In this document: piece by piece, positions 46,691 to 57,400 of the stretch | Position numbering within the stretch: position 1 is the first letter of the stretch | How the letters are laid out: each line of letters opens with the position of its first letter | Assembly: GCA_009746045.1 (NCBI GenBank) | Contig: RPFO01000231.1 | Coordinates: 1,549,340 to 1,613,339 of the forward strand | Reading direction: 5' to 3' | From: Mesostigma viride | Taxonomy: Eukaryota; Streptophyta; Mesostigmatophyceae; Mesostigmatales; Mesostigmataceae | Length of the DNA stretch: 64,000 nt | Position numbers and translations under genes: made by a program | The notes under the pieces: generated by a model | Told to the model about the DNA's origin: nothing | The model's database searches: none | The model's input: only the letters and a program-made list of their open reading frames with translations

Positions 46691-46945
46691 ACATATCCAT
46701 GCCGCGGGCGATGCCGAGGGCGGGGCAGCTGCCGGGGGCTCGGGCATGGTGGTGTCCAGGGGGGTCACCGACGTCGGCGGCAGGTCCTGGCCGTTGAGGC
46801 AGACGATGAAGACGCCATTGACCAGGCGGGCCTAGACGCTGCACCATAGCTCCGGGTTAGCTGACTTGGCCGCGCGGGTTTGGTGGACCTCTGGCCGGTT
46901 TAGGGCCGCATCCTGGGCCGCGAGCTGTTCCGGAATGTGCCAACC
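46691..46945 (-). pseudogene. LINE-A ORF1 fragment fused to ORF2 3' end
   Basis: The minus strand encodes ALNRPEVHQTRAAKSANPEL, a stop, then LVNGVFIVCLNGQDLPP and a Pro/Ala tail, matching ORF1 at 3,640-3,850. It abuts the ORF2 C-terminal/3' UTR piece at 46,690, so about 3 kb of ORF2 is missing between them. Confidence 0.65.
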
Positions 46946-48069
46946 CGTCCGGCGTGCATTCCGATCACGAGTCGTTACAGACGGCATGTATAGCTGGCCG
47001 TACGTCATGGTCTGATCATAGTTGTCTCATTTAGTAGATGATCGTAGTAGATGATCGATGCCGGCCGCAAACGGCTGCCACAGGCCCGGCCTGCGTGACC
47101 GGCTATATCGATCGGGTGGGACAACAAGCAAATTAACACCAGCCCTGAGCACTTACATCGGCGTAGTAGTCTTCATCAAGGCTGTGACTGGATTCATTCA
47201 CGAATTCATTCATGCGCCTAGTCCACTGGGGTCGAGAGTAACGGGGTACCAACTTTTAAGTAGGTACCTGTCATCGACCCTGATTGATGCACTTGCAAGA
47301 ACTGCATGCATGCAGTCTACGTGTCGATTGATTAACTGCATGGGGGCAGGGACCACGTTTCTAGCTCTTCTCTCGTTGCCTTGCAGGCCACAGGCGTACA
47401 TGCAGCTCAGCATCCATAATTGTGACAACTATTTCACAACCAGTAAATGTCAGACAACAAAAGCTGTTTTCACCAAAGATGCCTGCTGCACACTTTGTTT
47501 TGTCATCATGGCCTACTTGCATGCTGTATTTAAGCAACTTGACTACATTGATCGAGGCATGCATGAGACATGGTTTTATCAAGGAGACCATGTTCTTATG
47601 CATGCACGGAAATATTTGTCGGGAATGGCTATCTCATCATGTGGGATAAGCTGAGTCCGGCACGGCTGTGTGTCTCAATGCGGACGTTGTGGCATGTCAC
47701 ACCAGCTTTAATTGGCTGTCTCATCCACCAATTCCACAGTGTGCACACGCATCAATGTGCATTGGCAAGAGTGAGCACAAAACTCGTGTGCTATCCTGTC
47801 CTCGGGCTTCACTAATTTTTATTCTTGTCGTGATAAACGAGTGGCCTATCCAATACAGGCAAACTGGCTAGTATGATCCACTTTAGCCTAGCTACAAAGC
47901 TACAAGAAGAACCAACAGCGGCCTTGAACAACAACAGTTGCATCCCCACCCACTGAGCATGAGACTAACCTCAGGTAGTCTAGTCCTCAGAAACAAGGCG
48001 CGAAGACATTTCAACACCCATTGACCAATAGACTCAGGTCTGGGCCATTGTAAGGAGAAGATTGGCACC
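46946..48069. other. Intergenic, downstream of the peptidase gene
   Basis: A 198-codon frame (47,058-47,654, plus) has an ATG but no recognisable domain and Cys/His-rich composition; I do not call it. No repeat recurs here. Confidence 0.4.
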
Positions 48070-48434
48070 TCACTGCTTCACCCCATCCTCGCTCACTTCC
48101 TTCTTTACCACTGCCTTGCGGTCCACCCCCGACAACCCCAACTGGTCCAAGAAAAACGCGAGGTCAAACGCCTTCTCGCGCAGGTAATGATACCGGTCGC
48201 TCGCGCTAAAGTGACCCGTCTCGAGATCCATCTTGAGCAGCAGCGGGTTGTCGTCAGTCTTGTGCTCGCGCAGCTTGGCCACCCACTTGGTGGGCTCCCA
48301 GTAGGCGACGCGCGGGTCGAACAGCCCGCTGGTCACTAGCATCGCCGGGTATGCTTGCCGCCGCACGTTGTCCATGGGCGAGTAGGCAAGCATTGGGAAG
48401 AAGAAGCGCTCCTCGTTCGGGTTGCCCCACTCCT
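48070..48434 (-). CDS. Peptidase exon 7 (Asp and His of the triad)
   Basis: Acceptor CCCCCCAG; G from exon 6 plus AG completes Glu. It encodes EWGNPNEERFFFPMLAYSP, SGLFDPRVAYWEP and LETGHFSASDRYHYLREKA, with stop TGA at 48070-48072. Confidence 0.92.
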
Positions 48435-51400
48435 CTGGGGGGTAGTTCGCACACACAACATTCACCAGACAATATCCACGACGCAACCATATTATATATG
48501 GATCAAGGGCACACAAGACAAGAGGAAGAACAAGCGCTCCTCGTTCGGATCGCCCCACTCCTCTGCAGGGAATCATCATGACCTAAAAGCACTCGATTTT
48601 GATCGACCCCGACAGTATGCCCCACTCTCAAACCCAAAAACACACCCCACTCTCAAACCCTAACCGCCAGCAATGCTTTCCAATCACTTGTTAATTTGCT
48701 TAGCCGGTAAGCACCCAACCATGCACGCCAATCAAACTTACCCCACTCTTACTTCCATCAACGTACAGTCATTCCCGCGTTAAGTTACGATTCTTAAGGT
48801 TACGTTCCCCCGTGAAGTTACGACGCCGAAGTGTGGGCGGCGACCGTAACTTAAGCCTGGGTGCCATCGTAACTTAACGCGGCATTCAGCCAAACTGTAG
48901 GCGTCAGGCTACTTTTGGCTGCGTAGGAGGCCATTTTTGGCCAAGTCCGGACGAGGCCTCCGGAATAGGAGGGGACCCGTTATGCTAATAGCTAAGTGAG
49001 ACGACTCTATCTAACTATGATTGTGACGTTACAGGTTGTCTAGGAAGCAAAATAGGCCATGCTGAATGCTGCTCTTAATTAGTGGCAATTACATACGCCG
49101 AGCTCGGCAGGGAACAGGGAGCCCGGATTCCCGGAACACAGTACATCTAGCAAGAGCAAGGCTACGGCAGGATGAACTCATGCTCAGCTGGATCTGAACT
49201 GAGGTGACCTAGCAAAGTGGCAGCTGCGCAGCCTCGCCGGCCATCAGCCTATCACCCAAGCATCCCGCAGCGTCCAGCCTCGCGGCATCCAGAAATGGTA
49301 CGAAATCTCTTACTTTAAGCGGCCTTGATGCTGCAGCTGAATCGGGCTTGACGAGAGCTGTCGAATGCCGCATAGAAGTCCGTCAGTCGTCAGAGTAGGA
49401 GGGGGTGGGCTGCTAGCCGAATTCTACCGTTAAGTCACGATCCCGCGATAGCCCGTTAAGTTACGACGCCCACAATTTGGCGGCGATCGTAACTTAACGC
49501 GGGAGTGACTGTACCCCACTCTTAAATCCACCAACCATACCCCACTGTTAATTCCATCAACGTACCCCACTCGCCCGTCGTGAGAGGTATGCTCGCATCC
49601 GACATGGTCACCATCAGGTCCACAAAGGGGACGCCTGCAATCGCCGCCCGAAATAGCTCCGGCCGCATGTTCAACACCGCCCCCATGAGCAACCCGCCCG
49701 CCGAACGACCCTCGATGACCAGCTTGTCGGGGCTGGTGACGCCGGCCTGAATAAGATGCTCCGCGCACGCGATGAAGTCGGTGAACGTCGTGATCTTCTT
49801 CTCGAACTTGCCGCCCTCATACCAGCTGCGGCCCATCTCGCCACCGCCGCGGATGTGGGCCACCACGTGGGCCACGCCACGGTCCAACAGAGGGAGCACA
49901 TTGGACGTGAAGTCTGGATCGATGGAGATCTCGTACGAGCCGTACCCGTAGAGGTGCACGGGCATCGGTTGGGACTGCTGGCCTCCGGAAGGGGAGGGCG
50001 AGCGGGGGGACTTGTCCTTGCGGTAGATCATCGACATGGGGACTTTTGTACCGTCGGACGCCACGGCCTCAAGCCGCTCGCACACGTAGAGGGAGCGGTC
50101 GTAGTTGGGGCAGGGCTGGGTGGTTGTGTGACCAAGATGGCAAACAGGGAAGATAAGGCAAACAGGGCAGGATTAGAGGTACGATTAAGAAAGCATGTGT
50201 ACAGGGAGCGGCCTTAGTTGGGGCAGGGCTGGGGTGGCTAAATAATTAAGATAGCAAACAGGGAGATCAGCAGAAGTAATAGGCAGGATCAGTAGTGTGG
50301 GGAAGGAACCCAGACACGTGTAGGAGCGGTCGTAGTTGGGGCAGGGGGGGGGGCAGGTATTGACAAGGAGGACAAGAGCTGGATAAGCAATATTGACAAG
50401 GTAGCCAAGGCAATATGTAGAGGAAGCGGTTGCTGTTGGGGCAGGGCGGCAAGTGCCTTGTGACTGTGAAACAGCAAATAAGGGGATGTGGGCACAAACA
50501 GGGCTACTGTTAGGAAGAAGCAAAAGATATTATACAGGGAGCGGTTGTGATTGAGGCAGAGGTGAGGGCACATGGCCAAGGCGGCATAAAGGGAAGAAGG
50601 GCAGAGAGGGCAGAAGGATGGGACCAGAACTGTTTCAAAGCACATGTCGAGGGAGCAACATACTTGGGGCAGGGCTGGAAACACCGCGAGCTCAAGAAAT
50701 GGCAACCCGGAAAATCAGAACCGAAAATGAGAAACCAGAAGAGGGTTTATAACCAGAACTGTATCTAGGAATGAAGTCAGGCAACAGGAAATGCCGCACA
50801 CTTCAGGCACACAGGAAGGAAGCCTGGTTGGGGAAGGGCTGGGGTAAATTCCCCCCAAGTGGTCAGGGAGGTAAGAGCGCCAATGTTTGGATGAAACCGA
50901 GCTGACAGGTGGGAGGAGCGACATGGGGGCGGGGAAGGTCTGGGGGCGTGATATCGAGACGGCAAGCAAGAAAGGGGCCAGAAGTCACAACTTTCCATAA
51001 ACGGATTAGCAAACATAGTCTGTGGATTGCAACTGTGCATATTAATGTAGACAGCCAGCATATTAAAAAAGAAATCCAGCACACAGGCTCCTTGAGCAAT
51101 CTGCGCAATGTGCCGCGACACCACAGCCGTCATCATGCTATTGGCTCATTAGTTATCGTAGTCTTGACTAGCCACTCCAGGACTGCCACCCCTTAGAATT
51201 CTTTGGAAGGATTATTTATTAGTAATTCTACCAGCGCCCATGGGACAGCCACCCGCTCACCTTCTCCTTGAGCAGTGCGCGCTCCCTCCGCGATTGCTAC
51301 TATGTTGACAAGTTACTTATCTTGCTATGATATTGATCAACCACTCACCAACCTACTTCTTGAGCAGTGTGCACTCCCTTAGCACATTATATTAATTAAT

Positions 51401-54400
51401 CACAAAAGAATTCTTTAGCCCCGGCCCCCACCTCCGTGAGCAGCGTGCGCTCCCTTAGCAATTGATAAGTTATTACTACTATACTAACTGAATACCATAC
51501 AATTCGTCAGCCCCAAACCCCACCTTCTCCTTGAGCAGAGCCCCCTCAATGAGCACTTAACATTATAGCACTGTTAGTAAATCACAAAAGAATGCCCTAG
51601 CCTCAATCCTCATTCCTCACCTTCTCCTTGAGCAGCGTGCGCTCCCGCGTCACCATGTCGTAGTCAAAAGTGGTGACTGGCGTGGTCATGCTCGAGTAGG
51701 TGAATCGCACCTGCAAGCTCGCATGCACAGGGAGTAGGGTAGGAGAAGAAGCAGCGCGATGGGCAGTCTAAGTCATTAAATGTGGTCACGGGTGTTGTCA
51801 TTGATAAAAAGTAAAAGCTACTGACTGCGTCATCAGGCGTGGTTATGCTCGAGTATGTGAGGCACACCTGCCAGGCACATGTTGTGTGTGTGTGTGTGTT
51901 AAAGGGAGAACTCGTTGTTTTAGTGATTGAAGTAATACAGTATACATTTCCCCTTCCAGGATGCCAGCATAAGGCCAAGAAGCATATCAAAAACTGAGCG
52001 TGCATAAACATGCTGTTGCATGGAGATGATGTTTCTTACATTACAAAATATTCATATGAGAAAGGAGTTGTGCCACGACTAGTTAAGCCACGACGACACT
52101 CAGGCTACGCCACGACTTTGCTGCCATGGCTGTGCCGCCCTACAGGGCCTTGCAGACAACAAGATTGCGGAGTATATTTCAACAGGAAGGTAAGAACTGC
52201 CGTAACCAATCAAGACGTTTCTATGGCGCTGCTGTCAACTGTTGCCTTGCGTAATATCCATAAGGGTAAGATTCCTCGTCCTTCTGTCAGGTACTCTGGA
52301 GTTATTGCTCCTTCTTTCCACACGACAGGGACTAGCAATCTACCACGGAGCCAGTTGCTCAAAACGTAATTCATGTGTCAGTGCTACGGAGCTGAGCTCA
52401 ACGTAACAACATTGTAGAGCTGGCATATCTCACCAGGTCCGGCATTCATATAGGACTGCCGGTATTTATATTATGTTTACCTCGGGTCTATACCCAGGGT
52501 ATACTAGTTGATGTCGACAATACATTGCATGATTGTATGGTGACGGAGCGGATGTACTAGTTGATGTCAACAATACATTGCATGATTGTATGGTGACGGA
52601 GCGGATGTACTAGTTGATGTCGACAATACATTGCATGATTGTATGGTGACGGAGCGGATGTAACATCCCTGACAAAGCAAGTGGCGGGAATGGAGCTGCC
52701 AGTGCTGTCAAGTGCAAACGCCAAACCCAGGACTTAAATATAGTAATCCATAAAAATAATCATAATTATAGTAAGATATATAATTACATAGTAAAATATA
52801 CTACTATCATTAATGCCTCGATGAAGATACCACCAAACCCAACCTTCTTCTACACTGATCCACAAATGATACTGCCCTTATATCATTAAATAGGGGCCCA
52901 TATTGTTGCTACCCTTATATCATTAAATAGGGGCCCATAATGATACTAGTTACTGCCCTTTGAGCTTCAGCAAGTAGCGTTTGCCTCCGCTCACCTTTCG
53001 TCGTGTACCGAGCTACTCGCTGGCATCACAGTTACCTTCTCCCGCACTTCTATGCATCGAAAAAAGATGCTAGTATACCCATGAGCAACTAGTAGTTACA
53101 AAGATACTAGTATACCCATGAGCAACTAGTAGTAACAAAGATGCTAGTATACCCATGAGCAACTAGTAGTAACAAAGATACTAGTATACCCATGAGCAAC
53201 TAGTAGTAACAAAGATGCTAGTATACCCATGAGCAACTAGTAGTAACAAAGATACTAGTATACCCATGAGCAACTAGTAGTAACAAAGATGCTAGTATAC
53301 CCATGAGCAACTAGTACAGTCATTCACGCCTTAAGTTGGGTTCGAGGTGTTTGAGGGGTCAACCCAACTAAAGGCGTGAATGACTCTACCAAATTCTACT
53401 ACCCTTTGAAGTAAAGACACTCAAACATACTGTTCTGAACTACTTTGAACTTGCAAAAATCCTATTCGACCCAACTTAAGGCGTGAACACAACTTAAGCC
53501 AACCCAACTTAAGGCGTGAATGACTGTAGTAACAGTGTACCTTCCGCTCACATTGGCCGTGTCCCCCTCTGGTTCACTCCTGGTTCTCATCTCGTTCTTC
53601 TTCTATTGCCTATTTGTGATTGTAAACCACAAAACCTACGTCCGTAACCCTCTCCGGATACGCCATCTGCTCCGGCTCACCCCTCGTGGTGTCCCACTCC
53701 TCGTAGGGATCACGGCGACCTTCTTCACCACTCGCCCTTTCATAAACCCTTGATGACATAGCCTTCTCCTCCGCTCACCTTGGTGGTGTCCCACTCCTTG
53801 TTGGGCGCGCCGCCCAGCGTGTAGATTGGCTCGTCAAACGTGATCTGGTGTTTCGACCCGACATCCACCCCTCCCTCCTCTGAGACCTTGACCACCCACA
53901 TCTGGGTGAAACCCCCCTGGCGGCCATAAATAACCATGTGGTCCTTGAAGCAGTCCACGTCGTTCGTCTTCACGCCCGCATCGTAGGGGAATACGTCGGA
54001 CCAGTGCTTGCTGGAGGGGGTGGCCACATTGGTGCGCATGAGCTTGAAGTTGACCGCGTCGTCTTGGTTGGTCACGATGTAGAAGAACTTGCCGTGGTGG
54101 TCCACGTTGTAGTCGACACCCTTGCGGCGCGCAGCGACTGCGTTCAGGGGGGCAAGGGATGCAGACAGACACTGAGTTGGATGACGTTAACAGTGTTGAA
54201 GCAAGATGTGTCTTGGTCCACGCCCTCGCGGCGCCCAGGGAGGCCACACTGGTCGAGGGCCAAGGCATGCAGACACCCCATCCCGCACGCACGAGTGGCC
54301 TGGCATGTCACGTCTCGGACTCCGGACTGGCCGTGTTGGTGTCATGCACAAGGGGTGGCAAAAACACATTTTTGCTAAAACATAAACCAGGCATCATGGC

Positions 54401-57400
54401 CCTCGGGGTCCACCGCAACATATCCCAACAGAACAACACGCAACTATTGGGTTGTGAAAATGTTGAACAAGTTATACTACTTACTAGTTACTAACTAGTT
54501 ATACTAACTATACTTGTACCTACTCATATCACTCATACCCCGACACACACATGCATCTCCAGGTCCCCCTTACCACAACAGTACAGATATAATAGTAGAG
54601 TAGATACAAGAGTATAGTAGAGTAGATACAAGAGTATAGTAGATACAAGAGTATGGTAGATACAAGAGTATGGTAGATACAAGAGTATGGTAGATACAAG
54701 AGTATAGTAGATACAAGAGTATAGTAGATACAAGAGTATAGTGAATACAAGAGTATAGCATATACAAGAGTATGGTAGATACAACAATATAACGAAATAT
54801 TAGTGTGCCAACGTCACGCACCGAGCTGTGGCCGTGCGTCGGCCACCTCCAGGTCCACCGTGTAGTACTCGGACGTCTGAATGCTGGCGGAGCCGAGCAC
54901 TAGGTACTTGCCGCTGCGCGTCTTGCCAAAGGAGGCGTTGAAGAGGGTGTCGTCTTCGGATAGAAGGAGCTCATCCACCTGGCGGGGTAGGGGAGGTTGG
55001 GTGCGAACGGGGGGGTACGAAGGGGGATGTCCAAGAGAAATAAGGTGTAGGGGGGGGCAGGGAATTGACAGGGCCTTGAAGAGGGTGTCGCCTTTGGAGA
55101 GGAGCTCGTCCGCCGTGGGAAGCGGTCCGGGGAGAAGCAAGGGGTACAAGGGGAGAAAAGGGGGGATAGGAAGTTAAGGGGGATAGGAAGTTAAGGGGGA
55201 ATAGGAAACAAAGGGGAATAGAAGACAAGGGGAATCAGGGGGGGTTAAGGTATCAGGAGTGGTACGGGAACAGGGGGCATTGTGGGCAACAAAGTGGGGC
55301 AAAGTGGCTGGGGAAGGAAGGGGGGGAGGAGGTAGAGGGGGACAAGGAAAGGGGGGGAGGAGGTAGAGGGGGAAACACGGAAAGGGGGGGGGACGGGGGG
55401 CAGAAGAGATGGAACACGATACGGGATTCAGTAAAGGGCTTAAGGGGAGGAACCGGGGTGGGGGATGGCGCGGGATATCTCAGGAAGGTCAGCAGGAGGG
55501 CGACAGCAAACGTCAGCCTGGTGCTGGTGGGCGGGGCAAGGGACACAGGAGGAGCCGGTGACAAGGTTCTTCAGAATTCATCAACTATCTATCGACGAAT
55601 TATGCAATCAAGCCTCCCTCGCATGTGTGTCCGATGTTTTAATAAATATAATAATCAGCTAAGCAAGCCATCAACGCATGAAGCCATTAACTCAACAACT
55701 CATCAACTCATCAACTCATCAACCCATCAAGCCATCATCGTATCAACTCATAAAGCCCTCAAGCCCTCGAGCCCTCGAGCCCTCGAGCCCTCGAGCCCTC
55801 GAGCCCTCGAGCCCTCGAGCCCTCGAGCCCTCGAGCCCTCGAGCCCTCGAGCCCTCGAGCCCTCGAGCCCTCGAGCCCTCGAGCCCTCGAGCCCTCGAGC
55901 CCTCGAGCCCTCGAGCCCTCGAGCCCTCGAGCCCTCCAGCCCTCGAGCCCTCGAGCCCTCCAGCCCTCGAGCCCTCCAGCCCCCTGAGCCCCTCGGGCCC
56001 TCCAGCCCTCCAGCCCCCCGAGCCCCCAAAGCCCCCAAAGCCCGCGAGCCCTCAAGCCCTCAAGCCCTCAAGCCCTCAAGCCCTCAAGCCCTCAAGCCCT
56101 CAAGCCCTCAAGCCCTCAAGCCCTCAAGCCCTCAAGCCCTCAAGCCCTCAAGCCCTCAAGCCCTCAAGCCCTCAAGCCCTCAAGCCCTCAAGCCCTCAAG
56201 CCCTCAAGCCCTCAAGCCCTCAAGCCCTCAAGCCCTCAAGCCCTCAAGCCCTCAAGCCCTCACCCCCTCAAGCTCTCAAGCCCTCAAGCAACCAAGCCCT
56301 TAAGCCCTCAAGCCCTCAAGCCATCAACTCATTTGCTCGTCAAGTCATCAACACGTCAATCCTCCCCCACCTCCTCCCCCACCTGTGCATCGGCGCTCGC
56401 CGCCGCCTCCCCGCTCGCGTACTTCATCTTGTGCCGCCAGATCTTGTCCGGTCGGTGGGCATCATCGAACGTGGAGTAGAACACGACGGCGCGGGACGCC
56501 CCCCACGTGACCGACCCGGTCGTCTTCTCGATCTTATCCGCAAGCAGCGTGCCGGTCGACAGGTCCTTGAAGCAGATGTCGTAAGTCTCATCGCCCTGAA
56601 GGGGGAAGGGTGGTGGTGGTGGTGGTGGTGGAAGGAAAAGAGGGTGGTGGAAGGATAAGGGCAGGGGGGGGGGGGGGGGGGGAAAGGAAGGGAGGAAGGG
56701 GAAGGAAAAGAGGGGGGTGGAGATGACAATAGAAAAAGGCGGAGGGGGGGGGGGGACGAAAAGAGACAGGGAGAAAAGGGGGAGGGGGGAAGGGGGGACG
56801 AGCAGCAGAGGAAAGGGAGGGGAGGACGGGGGGAGCGTAGGGAGAAAATGGGGTGGGAAAAAGGGGGGAAAGGGCCAAAGGGGGAAGGGGGGAAATGAAG
56901 GAAGGTGGGTGGGTGGGTGGGTGGGTGGGTGGGTGGGTGGGTGGGTGGGTGGGTGGGTGGGTGGGTGGGTGTGGGTGGGTGGGTGGGTGGGTGGGTGGGT
57001 GGGTGGGTGGGTGGGTGGGTGGGTGGGTGGGTGGGTGGGTGGGTGGGTGTATAAGCATCCATGGGGTGGCGTTGATAATCAGCAGGTATTTGTGTCAGCA
57101 ATGCCAGGGCGACCCAAAGAGACGTGCAGCCAATCAGTGCAATGCCAGGGCAACCAACCAAGTGCTTTTCCAGTTTTCCTGAGCAGCTCGTCCGCGCCAG
57201 CACAGCCAGGGCTCGCAAGACGCGAAGGCATAGTGACACGGGAGGCCCACAATCGAATGCCATGATATTAGTATTCAAACAGCGTGTGCGCTCCAATAAC
57301 AGGGAGTCGCTGCACTGGCACTCGTAGACGTGTCGTCAGAAACCCCTGCCTACATCCGTGTCCTGACATGCCTGCGCTGACCGTCGTAGCCGAGTCGTCA

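Noticed and set aside
47058-47654. 198-codon plus-strand frame
   Set aside because: It has an ATG but no recognisable domain, biased Cys/His content and no context. It could be chance in a 52-55% GC region.
55458-56658. 281- and 326-codon Pro/Ser/Leu-rich frames
   Set aside because: They come from the 8-base arrays in peptidase intron 2; splice sites and peptidase homology explain the region.
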